A stretch of 64,000 nucleotides of DNA from Torreya grandis (lineage: Eukaryota; Streptophyta; Pinopsida; Cupressales; Taxaceae): assembly GCA_037957365.1 (NCBI GenBank), contig JARHVA010000021.1:749001-813000 (forward strand). Reading direction: 5' to 3'. Made by a program: the position numbers and the translations under genes. Position 1 is the stretch's first letter. The number at the start of each line of letters is the position of its first letter. The notes under the pieces were generated by a model, which searched no databases, had not been told where the DNA came from, and saw only the letters and a program-made list of their open reading frames with translations. Below, piece after piece: positions 34,380 through 46,111 of this stretch.

Positions 34380-35269
34380 CTGCAAAATAAGTATGTGAAG
34401 TAAAATTTGAAATAAGAAAAATAAAAATAAAAATCCTCCAATCCAATCCAAGTGAAACTGCTGCCTTCCAACTTACATGAGGTAACACCTAGAAGAAAAT
34501 GAGAATAAAATCAAGGGCAAAAAACAGAACACAATATGACGTCAGACTGTCTGAAATGCTATGATATTTATGAGATTATGACCATCCTAAGTATGCGAAA
34601 CAGGTAGATAATTATACTTTTTAGGCCATGAAAATGAAAGTTTCAAAGCACATGAGCACACGATGTTATTGCTTTACATAAATTTATAATCAACACCCAA
34701 TGGAAAGCTCTCCTGCCAATCTTCCAGCAGAACGGATGTAAGATGGTATGCTGTTCTTCAGGGAAACAGTAATAGCATGCACACTAAAAGAAAGAAAGAA
34801 ATCGTATTAATGTGTACACAGATGATCAAATGTAGGTCCATGGGACTAGAGGATACAACAATTAACGATAGAAAGTTCTAGGAAATTATACAAAGAGAAT
34901 CCAAGAAGAGCCAAAAAGAGAAATAAAGTGCATAAAACAAAGTAAAGCATTGTGCCACTGATGAAGGTGGCGATGGAACCAATACAAATAGCAATGAATG
35001 GAAAACAAGAGCCCCCAAAAACACTAAACATTGCTCTTTTCCATTAAGATACAGACAATGATAATCATGATGCCATCCAGTCCCTATTGCTGAATTAAAA
35101 AGACACCAAACACACTTAATTGACCAGGCTGATACACTATGATGGGGAGCAATCATAGTCAGAACTTCAGTCAAGCAAGCAATCTGCGCAAGGGATGGCA
35201 TTTAAAGATGAGTTTGGGCCAACCCTGTGTGGTCAGAAACCAGGCAATCTGTTTAGGTAATATTCCATG

Positions 35270-36300
35270 AGAAGATCTTGTCTAAAGAGGTGCAACAGAA
35301 GAAAAGTTGGATTAGCACATCCCACTGGCTGTTATGTGGCGCACACCGAAAGAACTTGAAAACAGTAGATCGCTTACTGCTACAAGGTCCAAGCATGTGT
35401 TTGGAAATATGGTCGATGAAGATTGGCTAGCTCCTCAAAATGCTTCAAATTTCCTTGGAGTTTCAAATAATTCCAAAGAAAATCCATGTTCCTCTTAGCA
35501 CCTCACTTCACAGTTGCAGGGATTCAAAAAAGAGTGGATTCGTCAGATATCCCAGGGATAATCATGAAAAAACAGGCAAAGGTTTGGCATGTTTCCTCAG
35601 AACATGAGTGAGGATCTATCATGAAACTCAGAGGCCATGTTTATCCATACTCGCTGGCAACCACCTCAAGAAGGTTACCTAAATCGGAACTTTGACAGCA
35701 CTGCCAAACACAATCCAAGTACATCAGGTTTTGGAGGCATATTAGAGACCACAAAGGCACCATAACATCAATGTATACTCTTACCATTGGTAACACTACA
35801 AATAGAAAGACCGAGCTTGTAGCCACCGTCTGTGGCATGCAATATCTACTGTGTCAACAGAATAGGTGTATTGAACATGATGGGGATTCCTGACTGACCT
35901 TGCAGTTCCTTTGGAAGTGGACAAAAGCTAAGCAGATAGACAATGTTCAATCCATGATGCGACAAAAATTATTGACACATATTCCTCATATCAAGTTCTC
36001 ATATTACAAGAACCTATTGTGTTACAGCTAACATTGAAGTCCAGCTACAAACTGGTGTTAGTAAATGTGGAAGTTACCAAAGTTCAAGCAGTTTGGGATT
36101 CAACAAACATATCAAACCTCATTCATCGAGATGCCTCAACATTGACTCCTTGGGTAGATGGATTGGCATGGCCTGGTTTATTCCCAAGCTCGTTCATTAG
36201 ATCAGAACTCACAAGGAAACAAAATTTGAATGATATTTAAGGTAAAGTGGAAATTTTCCCTAGTTCTCAGAAGGGGTCTCATACTGGCTATCCTGTGACC
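35270..36300 (+). mobile_element. LINE fragment: RNase H-like C-terminal part
   Basis: Plus-strand text reads HTRWQPPQEGYLNRNFDSTA, then KHNPSTSGFGGI, IGNTTNRKTELVATVCGMQY and later KWTKAKQIDNVQSMM, LLTHIPHIKFSY. This is the RNase H domain that ends ORF2 of many plant LINEs (W.PP..G..K.N.DG...NP...G.GG, then TN..AEL.A). Upstream text (MWRTPKELENSR, WLAPQNASNFLG) fits the preceding part. It is heavily decayed with frame changes and lacks a visible poly(A). It lies between minus-strand candidate exons at 34197-34379 and 36669-36764, so it may be an intron insertion. Confidence 0.65.
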
Positions 36301-36668
36301 TAAAAAATGACCTTTAATCAGACTATCAATGCTGCAAACACCCTAATAAATAGTCGCACTCATCATGACCAAATCAACTCCCCAACATGCTCAAGTTGCT
36401 CTCATCAGTCATTAACTGGCAATTCGGATAATTCGAAATGTTAGTTGGAGCATTTATTGCAGCAGCACACAGATTAATGGCTACAAAATCCCCCACCGTA
36501 TATCTTTCTCATGCATCTGTAGCAACTTGACAATGGATTATAGAGAGGATTCACATAATAAGAGCCTTTCAGCTGCTGCTATTATACAACACGTCAAACT
36601 CTTGAATATTTAACAATCTTGGTTATATGGCACCTCCCCTCACTTCTGAGCACCCCCTGCTCATTTAC

Positions 36669-36764
36669 CATTTTAGAGACCCCTGCGCTTGTCAATTGAG
36701 GTTCAATGTCCATATGGTTGCTAAGGCAAGCTTCAACTGTGAGTTTCAAGGCATTCAGCATCAC
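36669..36764 (-). CDS. Candidate internal exon of 32 codons
   Basis: Exactly 96 nt on the minus strand between GTCTTACAG and GTAAAT, open in phase 0: VMLNALKLTVEACLSNHMD then IEPQLTSAGVSKM. Both splice signals are good. No family recognised. It could belong with the exons at 34197-34379 and 37069-37280; phases do not yet link them. Confidence 0.4.
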
Positions 36765-37068
36765 CTGTAAGACAACTAACCACAATGAGTTTCAGTATGC
36801 TAGAATGGCTCACCAGCTCAGAAGCCAAGAACACACAACGTCTTCAAACCATAGCAAAATAATTTGGCTGTTGGTGCTTTTGGGCAAATATTAATATAAA
36901 CTATATAATTATCCCATAGCAAAACATTTTGAGAGACGGTCCATATACTTCAAGAACACTGAAAAAGAGAAAAAAAATAATAAGGAAAACTAACTCGTTG
37001 GACCTGTTTGTTTTTCCATTATGAGCCCTGCTTGATAGGCATTTTTCTCTTGGGTTGCTCCTAATGCA

Positions 37069-37280
37069 TTACTCATAATGCTTCCATTTTTGTGGTAACA
37101 GTTTTCCCCTCAGGGAAGGACTGTTTAAGCTCCTTCTAGAAGTTGACACAAAAAATTTCCCTGCATTATTTTGTTTCCCTATATCTGGCCCAAGCGACCC
37201 TGATTTAACCAACTGATTTGTTGCATGCTTTGGAGGAGAAAGAGAGCGAGATAAGAGTTTCAATGCTAGCACTTCAATAC
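37069..37280 (-). CDS. Candidate exon, basic/serine-rich
   Basis: The minus strand after TGTGGTAG is open for 70 codons to a TAA at 37069: IEVLALKLLSRSLSPPKHAT, NQLVKSGSLGPDIGKQNNAG, KFFVSTSRRSLNSPSLRGKL. Composition is typical of a plant nuclear or signalling protein. The stop may be real or the exon may end at an earlier donor (GAGTAATG). Just downstream another frame reads MSNALGATQEKNAYQAGLI. The family is not recognised. Confidence 0.4.
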
Positions 37281-37571
37281 CTACCACATGAAAAAACACC
37301 GAATACGGCCAACAACAAATAACAAAATAAGCTGCAAGGAAACGGGCATTTAATGATCACATCCTCGTGAGCAAAATAATGTTACAAACTTACATGAAAA
37401 GAAATGTGGAATTTTGCATTATCATAACCTATAAAGGATAACTTAAATCTTGCTTTCTGCTACTTTTCATCTGCCTTACCACCTTACTGACGTGTCAAGA
37501 GAGTGAGTTGTCAACGCCTGCAAAGTTGAATTAACTGTATTAAAGAATACTAAAATGAACTAATAGCATAG

Positions 37572-37960
37572 TTACCAGGAGACGTGTGCAGTTGCGGGTA
37601 CGAGGAGATTGGGACGGGTAAGCCATTTTTCAGAAAAATAGGAGACGGTTACTCAAAGACGACAAAAAGATCTATATAAATATATGTACATGTGTGTGCG
37701 TGTGTGTAAAATTTAGAGAAAACAATATTATACAGCCTAATATAGCCTTAAAAAAAGCATTAATAAAGAGATTACATGTTGACAAAAGAAGAATAATTAT
37801 ATTGAATTTTTTTTTGACATCTCATCATATCTAATGTCAAAAGTACAAAATATTTGAAAAAAACAAATGCTCAAATGCAAGTATCTGAAACAAGTACCAG
37901 TTTCTGAGACGAATACCAGTCTCTAAGACATGTCTCTGGTGATAGGAGACAAGTTTTGGT
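37572..37960. repeat. Possible small inverted-repeat element (MITE-like)
   Basis: The ends GTTACCAGGAGACG (37572) and GTCTCTGGTGATAGGAG (37933) are imperfect reverse complements bordering about 370 bp of AT-rich sequence with short GAGACG/GTCTC repeats. No target duplication is certain. Confidence 0.25.
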
Positions 37961-40613
37961 GCAACTCTGACTAATAGTAAATACCCCAAATTTAAGCAGC
38001 AGAACATTGTGTTGTGTGGCTTTCATAAGCAAAGCTGCTATGGGTAATGCATGTTGTCTTCATAACCACTTTATGTGGTGAAATGCAATTCCCAGTCCTT
38101 GTTTAGTTAGGAGCAATTATGATCCCACTGCTTCTTCGAGGACTATTGGAATGTGGTTTGATCTTGTTCTTTGCTCCATTAGAGCGTCTATTAGATCCTT
38201 GGTGATAGATTGTTTTGCAATCCCTTGTGTTCTATCAATGATCTTATTTTGTGTACAGATGTAGGGAACATTGTTCCTAAAATCAAGATTAATTATGGAT
38301 TTTGTACCTGCTAAGTTTTCCTTGAACACATTAAAAAAGGGATACAATCGTAGGTTTAGCTTGTAATTCAATATGACAATGCTACACAAGCACTATGAAA
38401 ATGTGTCATTGAAGCCAATGCATTATGACTACTCTCCAACAAACCGTTAACGAAGGAATCGTGACCATCCCAAACCTCCTAAGAGTCCCCACAGCTATGG
38501 TTCGGTACAACTTGGGTTATCGTTACGGTTACCAATAACTGACAATAGTTCAATTCAAGGTGCCTCCACAATTTCTCGACCTCTGAGGTGAGAGGCTTAA
38601 TTATGTGCTAGTCACAACATATTATTAGCTTTATATTTATAGGATCTTTTGTCCCTAAGGCCATAGTCTTAGTACCATTATTTAAGTTATGTTTCGAGTA
38701 TCCAAGATTAATGATGAGGGAACACCCTAAATGATGTATCTTTTTCATTCTCATTTTCTAATGCAATCGAGAGGTGCCATTGTGTGAGAACTCGTGTGTT
38801 AAAAGTTGGACTTGTAAGTGTGATGTATTTTAGACGAGCAGGTGTGCTTATTTAGGTCTGCTATTAAATAGTATTGCAATTGTTTTCTGCTAATATTTTT
38901 ACGAGCACAGCAGGTAAAGGCTCACTTGCTTGGTTAGCTCACTCGCTGCCTACTAATTTCTCACCCAAATAAAATGAAGGATTAAGATGCACATAAGTCA
39001 TTTGGTTAGGATCTACCTGAATTGTCAGTAAAGGGATGCTCCTTGTTTTAAAAAGGAAAAAAAAATGGAAAAATATGTTGTTATGACTCGATAAAAGTTA
39101 GCAAATCTAAAGACTATAACTAGAACAAGAGGCCTCTTTGTATTTATCTTCTCAAAAAAATAACAACCGTCATTGGCTTCTTTATTGTTCTACAATCGTC
39201 AATGCTTTAATTATGTGCCAGCATAATGATTGTCCTTAGCACCTACAAGTGTTATGGTCCAGACTAGGCATAGACTAGTTATCTTTTAAAGACTACAAAA
39301 AGAGGGAACCAAGAAGACCTAGTAGCATCACCATGACATCATTTATGGCATTATTAATGTTTTGAGTTCTGAGGTTGTTCTCACAGTGAGACATATTTCA
39401 ATTTGTGAAAGCTTCTAGATTCAAATATGACACAGCAGACCCTCCAGGCGCTAGTGGTTAAGGGAACAAGCTTGAGAGCCCCCTCCTTCACCTCCTCCAG
39501 CTGCCATGTTCACCACTGCTGTTTAATGGCCTTGTTCTTTGTGGTTGGTGGTCCTTGTTTTTATCACCCTTTTTTTATTGAACCACACTTTTATTATGGT
39601 TATAATTATTATACATCCTTAATTTTGGTACTGTTTTGATGTAGTTTGTATTCTTGAGGCTTTCTTTAGCTCGGCGTGACATGTATTCTGGGGTGTGATT
39701 CCCTCCTTCCATTTTTTTGTATGATTAGTGTTGTACTATTATGTGTTATTGATAAAAGTGCACTTTTCAATCATGTATATGTATGTATGTATATATGTAC
39801 GTATTTTTCCCTACGTTTTGAGTCTTATACTAGACTCATCATCAGGGATAAGACTTGAAACGTAAAAAATAAAAAATCGTGCACAATTAATCCAAAAACT
39901 TTGATGGATCATTAAAGTTTACCCAAAAAATAAAGGAAAAAGTGGTTCATTTTTTTATTAATTTGTCACACTGACTAGGCCAACTTTCTGTTATAAGCTA
40001 GCCTGTCAGCCAAATCAACACTAAAAATGTATTTGAAAATATAAAAATATAAAAAAAATGATCCCATTTAATGCCCAATCATATTTACTCAATGTATGCA
40101 CACCCACTTCAAAACGGACGCACCTGATACTTACCCATATCCGAAGCACGCCCACACCTGTACCCATACCAATACAATTATAATTTAGTTTGAGTTGTCT
40201 AACTTTTGGGGGATAATTTCTTGATGTATGCATATATAAATGTTTGCGTCTAATATAAACATGTCCTATACCTTGTGCACCCAAGTTTTGGACTTAACAG
40301 TGAGTCCTACACGCCTGTACCTGAAAGACATTTATTGCAGCAAAGGGGATGCCTTGAAGATTGTTTGGTGACAACAGCAAGGAATAGTACTAACTATTAT
40401 TTGTCTTTTGATTGCTAACATCAAGGAGAGACTGTGACATCAAAAAGTAATCATTCACTGTTCATTTTGACTTGACTAAAAAATTCACTATAATTAATGC
40501 TCTCTGATTGTTGAATGACATAAATTCTGTGAAATTACTACCTTGGTTAATCACTAAATGCTGTTGTACTTTTTGGGATAAAATATCGACATAGTCAGTC
40601 ATGTTATTCGATT
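37961..40613. other. Spacer, nothing firmly recognised
   Basis: Short frames only. A minus-strand frame at 38117-38389 (90 codons, IIDRTQGIAKQSITKDLIDA) reads like old retroelement coding but no domain can be named. A GGCGCTAGTGGTTAAGG stretch at 39447 resembles a tRNA-type A box but lacks a matching B box. TGTATGTATGTATAT is a short microsatellite at about 39778. Confidence 0.35.
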
Positions 40614-41010
40614 AAGCTCTGTATTGAGCCATATTCAGTCCTGTTTTTGGACAAAGCTCTATATTAAACTTTACTTGGTACTGCTATTAAGTTAAGCTCT
40701 ACACTGATCCATTAATCGGTGATATTACTGGACCAAGCTTTGTATTGAGCCATAGCCAATACTGTTACTGCACTAAGTCCTGTATTTTAACTGTATTGCA
40801 ATCCTGTTATTGAACTAAGCTTTGTATTGAGTCGTATTTCAGTCCTGTTACTAAGCTAAGCTCTGTATAGAATCGTTAACTCGGTCTATCAGGGCTGAGC
40901 TCTGTACTGATCCATATTCAGTCCTTAAACGCTAAGATTTGTAATGAGCCATACTTGGTCTTTCAAGGCTAAATCTGTGAATTAAGCCTTATTGCTTTGG
41001 TTATTTGAAT
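40614..41010 (+). repeat. Minisatellite, about ten units of 36-42 bp
   Basis: Units begin AAGCTCTGTATTGAGCCATA and continue with a TTCAGTCCTGTTATTG-type half. Starts are at 40614, 40654, 40694, 40735, 40775, 40817, 40858, 40898, 40934 and 40971. Units are diverged from each other. The array is not part of a recognisable gene; it ends about 320 bp before the left LTR of element E. Confidence 0.85.
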
Positions 41011-41512
41011 AAACTTGTCAAAAGGCAAGGCAAGGAGCCAAATTGGTGGAATTCGAAATTAGTTATGTCTTCATAGCAATGAACATCAAGGGATGCGATA
41101 GTCTTCCTCCACAGTAGCCCTCTATGTTTTCTTCCTTTATATTGTACTAATGCTTCGTTATCGTCTTTTGTAATTGATCATTGGTCTAAGTATCTAAAAG
41201 GAAATGATCACAAACAACAAGCTCCCTGGTCTGTGCTAAACTGGCACTAGTTTGTTTGTCACTCCTAGCTGGATTTCCCTAATACTCATGGATCTAACTA
41301 CACATAAATAAGCATAGTCATGCACTATTGGTAGTAAGGGATTGCGAATAGCAGTTCGCAAGCATTTTGTATAAGTTCTAGCTGCAACACGTATATTTTG
41401 TAACCGTTATTGTAAATGGACAAGATAAACGGAAGGGTGAACATCCCCTAAAGCGAGGAGGAAGAAAGGAATGGTCAAGAAGCCAAAGAGTCATGAAGAC
41501 ACTATAAATATT

Positions 41513-41520
41513 GTATAGCT
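41513..41520 (+). promoter_or_regulatory. LTR promoter TATA box (element E, 5' LTR)
   Basis: GACACTATAAATATTGTATAGC; the counterpart in the 3' LTR is at 61778-61785. Confidence 0.6.
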
Positions 41521-41619
41521 CGCACTAAGAAAAGGTTGTTAAGAATTGCTATATTACTGGAAAATATGAAACTGTATTTATTTGTGGTATCATCTATCCC
41601 TAAGTTGTATACTTCACAG

Positions 41620-41621
<2 letters not shown>

Positions 41622-41674
<53 letters not shown>
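41622..41674. repeat. (AT)n microsatellite in the 5' LTR
   Basis: About 26 AT units. The other LTR has a GCAT/ATAC-type microsatellite at the same place (61875-61910), so the site is unstable. Confidence 0.95.
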
Positions 41675-41678
<4 letters not shown>

Positions 41679-41933
41679 ATGATAGTTTGCAAGTTTTTGT
41701 CGTGTATATTTTCCTTATAACAAGTATATGTATCTTTCACAAGTCTCAAAGTAGCTCAATTCCACAATACCATGTTGAATATGATATATTGAATATTTGT
41801 GGCTCATAGCCAAAGAAGGTAAATTGCGATTAATCCCCTATAATAACAGATTACCTTGTGATTATGGATGAATGGAGCTAGACTACAACTTTAGTATGTC
41901 CTAACGAGGATTTCCAAGGACCGCTTCTAACAA

Positions 41934-41950
41934 TGGTTTCAGTGTCCGGA
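41934..41950 (+). other. Probable primer binding site of element E
   Basis: TGGTTTCAGTGTCCGG begins one base after the LTR end. It resembles the initiator-Met site TGGTATCAGAGC with two changes in the first eleven bases; other tRNAs are possible. Confidence 0.45.
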
Positions 41951-41958
41951 CCCACAAA

Positions 41959-43461
41959 GTGTTAAAAGATGGTTACCTATCAAAGAGCACGGAAAGATGG
42001 CTAGAGGAGAAGATAAATCAGTTTTCTAAGGAAAAATCTTTTATATTAGGAATCCTTGTGCAAGAAATTATCTCAAAGCATATGAGAGATGAAGTATTTT
42101 GGTACGAGCTTCCCAAATTACTAGCAGCATGTCTGTCAAGGTTAGAGCATTATTGTTTTCGAACTCGCAGAACAAAGACTTTTGAGTGGAACAAGGAGGA
42201 ACTGGAAAATTTGCGACAATTGGATACCGAGCGGACATGAGCAATTGTGCATTAAGTGAAGACTACTATTGAAGGGTACATAACTGAATTTGTTTTTTGG
42301 GGATACGTTTCATTTGATACAAGTATGAGCGGTTTGTTAGGGGCATAATAGGAAATTTTCTTCAAGAACTCCCTATGTTGGTTGTGGAAAAGCCTATGGT
42401 GTCGATTCCAACCGACATGGAGTAGTTAGGCAAGGTGGCATGGGGATGTGAGCTAAGAAAAGGTGAATGAAGGGTAGGTGAACCGTTGTGACTGGACACA
42501 AGATGAAGCCCACAAAAATAAAGCCAACAAACGAAGCAAAAAAGGTAGAAGACGGAAAGAAGATAATAGGGCTTCTACAAGAGTTAAGACGATATAAGAG
42601 ATGGGGAAAACATAATCATGTTGACACAAAGCATCTAAAGAAAGCTGCGAATAGAAATTTAAGGAGGAGATCTCAGGCATCGAGAGGCAGGAAACTTCTG
42701 CCATAAGTGATACTGCATAAGACTCACAGTGAGCTAGATGAACACGGAGGGCTCGCAGTAAGAGACCAAGAAACAGAGTCCATCTCAGAATAGGGATGAT
42801 AAAGGGATCAGAGTATCATAGGCAACAAGATAGATGATGCAGTAGAACAATGTAGTAATAGTTTTAGGAGGAACTTGATCTTCAGAATGTTTGGATTGAA
42901 CGGGAAGGAAACCCCATGTTGAATAGTTTGTATAGAGAGGTCCAGTGAGGAAACAGAAACACCTCATTCATCTTTAAGGAGCACATACCCCATGCCATCA
43001 TAGTTAGATAGACTAGTAGAAGCAAATAATCCGGAATTCTTCAAAAAAATTGTGGAAGATAGAAAGTGGACCGCTGAGATACTAGAAAAGTTAGCCAAGA
43101 GAAGAATAGAATCCAATTCAGAGACTACCGCAGAAGAGATTGGCAGTCTAGAAGGACATAACACGAATATTGCAACTAGTAGGAGTGCGACAATCATATC
43201 ACCTAATAAGCCAATGATCAATATTCCTTGCACAAGAGCCATGACAATACCAGCAGGAGCATTTGTCATTTTGCAACCGTATGACGGATGTATTTATCCA
43301 AAACAATATCTCCTAACTTGCAAGATGAAGTGGGAAGTCAAGGGGGTGCAAGATGATAAAAACAGAGGCTACGAGCTCATAGGACTTTAATTGGTCGGGC
43401 CTTAGAATTTATTTGCAAATGAGGAGACCCTAAGTTAGATCTGGCTGGGTTAAAAAGTAGA
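41959..43461 (+). pseudogene. Leader and possible gag N-terminus (element E)
   Basis: An open frame at 41959-42240 (94 codons: KSTERWLEEKINQFSKEKSF, ISKHMRDEVFWYELPKLLAA) starts just after the primer site. Further open pieces lie at 42488-42706 and 43052-43390 (MEDRKWTAEILEKLAKRRIE). They are helical and charged. No domain is recognised; position suggests the N-terminal part of gag or an upstream ORF. Confidence 0.45.
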
Positions 43462-44394
43462 TTGATCAAAGAATATAAGACACGCAAATGTGTAAGCCAG
43501 ACCACTCAGGATCTCAAAGAGATCAAACATAAGCCCAGAGAATCAATCTTAGAGCATGATCAAGGATTCGCAGATGTAATGAATAAGATGAATTTTTCGT
43601 TTGAAGACGGACATGGCTGCTTGGTTTGTGGAAGGATTGCGAAGACAAATATGGTTCGCCATAACACAAACGCAATTTCTCAAAAAGACTGAAGCCATCA
43701 CAACTGCAGTAAGGGTGGGACAAATTGAGGATTGCAAGGATAGATCGTCGGTGAATATAAAAACAAATGCCAAGTTAGATGCGGTGCTACATGGAATGGA
43801 TGAAATACAAAAGCGCAAAATAATAAGATCTCGATATGATGCATAGAGTGAGACCAAGAAGGCCATCATCACAATGAATGTCCTGTCGCAATTGGAATCA
43901 TTCAACTTCAAAATGCCATTTTGTTCCACATTATGTGCGACAATTAGAGCGTGAGCTATAACTTTTGTAAATCCACTACTTGTGATGAGAAAAAATGCAG
44001 AGCTCTCTAGGACCTAAAGGTAGATATTACAAGGAATATCTTCGCAGTAACCACGCAACAACCTCCACAACAGCAGAACGCAACTTTGCAAGACATCGAG
44101 ATGCCATAGCAAGGCGGATGGGCACCTCTGTCGCCTCAATATCAGCCACGATGGGCATCCCCCTCTCAATACTAGTCGGGATGGACACCTCCATCTCCTC
44201 AACATCAATCTGGATGGGCTCCCCATTCTCCTTGGTATCAACCAAGTTGAACATCCCCATCACCACAAGGATGGTATGGGGGATGCCAGAGCTCACCCTA
44301 GAATTAGAGACCATCGCAAAGACAAAGGCAAATATCAAGGAGGATATCAATCTCACAGACGGGCCAAGACAACAAAGGCAGCCCATAGTTTACT
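43462..44394 (+). pseudogene. Gag C-terminal part with W-P-S-Q repeats (element E)
   Basis: With one frameshift near 43600 the plus strand reads KHKPRESILEHDQGFADVMN, then AAWFVEGLRRQIWFAITQT and FLKKTEAITTAVRVGQIE, the second half of the retrotransposon gag domain (FxxGLR then LxEAIxxAxRVE). At 44080-44280 follows a tandem repeat of about 33-39 bp giving GGWAPLSPQYQP, RWASPSQY, SGWTPPSPQHQ, SGWAPHSPWYQP. Capsid and RNA packaging functions are expected. Stops are frequent. Confidence 0.75.
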
Positions 44395-45529
44395 ACCTAA
44401 GTGTTAAGTCACAAGGTTCCAGTTCGAGTCGGAGTTGGAGTTGAAGTTGGAGTTTAACGAGGATAAAATTCAGTTATAAGTGTTAAGTCACAAGGGTCGA
44501 GTTCAATGAAGATAAAATTCAGTTGAAGTTCATCCATAAATAAAATTAAAAAAAAAAATTACTATTAAATTTGAACTATAGAAAAATATTTAAAAAAAAA
44601 AATTCAAATAAATAAAAAAAAATTAAAATAAACAAATAAAAAATAAAAAAACATAAACAAAAACAAAAACAAATAAAAAATAATAATAATAAACATTAAA
44701 AAATAAATTATAAATATAATTATAAAACATAAAATATTTTTTTTTAAATACATAATTTTAAAAAACTAAAATAAACAAATTAAAAATCATAACAAATAAA
44801 GAATAAAAATAAAAAAATATTATTAAAAACAAAATTAAATAAAAACATAAAATAAATTTCTTAAAATACATAATTTAAAAATAAAATAAAATAAAATAAA
44901 CAAATTAAAAATCATAAAATATAAATTTTAAAAAAACATAAAAATAAAAAATATATATATTTAAAACAAAATTAAAAAATAAAATAAGCCTAAAACAAAT
45001 TAAAAATTATTAAAAATTAAAAAAAATTAAAATACAAATTAAAAAAATATACCAAAATTTAAAAAAATATATATATATTTAAACAAATCAACATTAAAAC
45101 GGATTAAAAATAAAAATAAAAAAACAATATAATAATATAATTATTATTATTAAAGGCATAAAAAAGAACGAACCAAAAAATAAACAAAAACTTTCAAAAA
45201 TAAAAAGGCCTACCTCAACGCTGAACTGACCCCGTTGAAGCTCTTCCACGCGTGCTGCATGGTCGGCGATGCAGAAATCTCCACACAGCAAACTTGAATT
45301 AAATTTGACACATCCTGCACAACACGGCACACTCTCCTGTGCAGCAACAACGGTATTCGGCGGCTGCCCTCTCCCAACACCGCCCAATACAGCGCCACTC
45401 AGACCAGCGTTTTGCAAATTTACCCTTGTTTCTCCAGGCGATATTTTTGCCTTGAACTTCGCGATTTTGACCGAACTTTATGGCTAGCTGTAAAAAATCG
45501 ACGAATTTCGATTTTTAAGCCAAAAATTT
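44395..45529. other. Composition anomaly inside gag: A/T-only block next to a GC-richer block
   Basis: Begins with two imperfect copies of AAGTGTTAAGTCACAAGG...GATAAAATTCAGTT (44399 and 44477). Then 44545-45200 is almost only A and T, with AAAATAAA and ATATAT runs. 45210-45470 is clearly GC-richer, with a minus-strand frame (45210-45398) ending near GAGGTAGGCC, a donor-like site. It separates the gag repeats from the zinc knuckle at 45530, so it is probably an insertion, but no termini or target duplication could be fixed. Confidence 0.6.
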
Positions 45530-46017
45530 CGCAAATCTTGTGACAGCCTACGTGGAAAACTGAATCATATTGCTCAAAATTGTGGAAGAAATCCACAGAG
45601 GGAAATGTATTGCGCATATTGCAAAGTCTCTGGCCAACATAATACAGAGAATTGTCTCGTCATAGGGAAACAGCGCAAGGAAAAGCAAGTGCAAAATGTA
45701 AATATGGTCAAAACTCGACCAAAAGAACCCGCATACATTCAGGCCGTGATGAGGATGCAACAAAAGAAGTAAGGCCTCGGTCCTTTCGAGGTGCCTATAG
45801 AGACCCACATCTGAAAAATGCGAAAAAAAAGTACCCCGATCCAAGAAACGAGAAAATATTGATGAATGAAGCTCTTGAATTGTTGCTATCAATCAAAGCA
45901 AAGGATGGAAGCTTCGCCAATACTGTGAACAATGAAATGCAGGTCTATGACCAGATCATGCAAATTCTTGAACAGGAAGGAGTAGTCACCACTCTTACAG
46001 ATTTGCTGAAATTGTAA
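45530..46017 (+). pseudogene. Gag zinc knuckles (element E)
   Basis: The plus strand reads GKLNHIAQNCGRNPQ, the end of a first CCHC knuckle whose second Cys is missing (CGT in place of TGT is possible), then MYCAYCKVSGQHNTENCLVI, a second knuckle with the spacing C-X2-C-X5-H-X4-C. A basic stretch with KQRKEKQVQNV follows, and an open tail to 46017 (MNEALELLLSIKAKDGSF). RNA binding is expected. Confidence 0.75.
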
Positions 46018-46111
46018 ATGTGTTGCAAAAATGAAGATATATCGTAAAATATTACAAATCTGTTACATACCATGTTGCATTGTGCCGTGAAAGGACGAAA
46101 AATTTGATAAG

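Larger units (their letters stand above)
41329..41932 (+). repeat. 5' LTR of element E
   Basis: It matches 61604-62156 throughout. It is longer because of an expanded AT microsatellite. The start reads TGGTAGTAAGGG versus TGTTAGTAGGG in the other copy; the end is CTTCTAACA. Confidence 0.88.

Noticed and set aside
38117..38389. 90-codon minus-strand frame with retroelement-like wording
   Set aside because: No domain could be named and the flanks give no element structure.
39430..39650. tRNA-like A box (GGCGCTAGTGGTTAAGG), possible SINE
   Set aside because: No B box at the expected distance, no tail or flanking duplication.
40614..41010. Regular repeats considered as a CRISPR array
   Set aside because: Units are contiguous and diverged, without unique spacers, and the sequence is plant nuclear DNA; it is a minisatellite.
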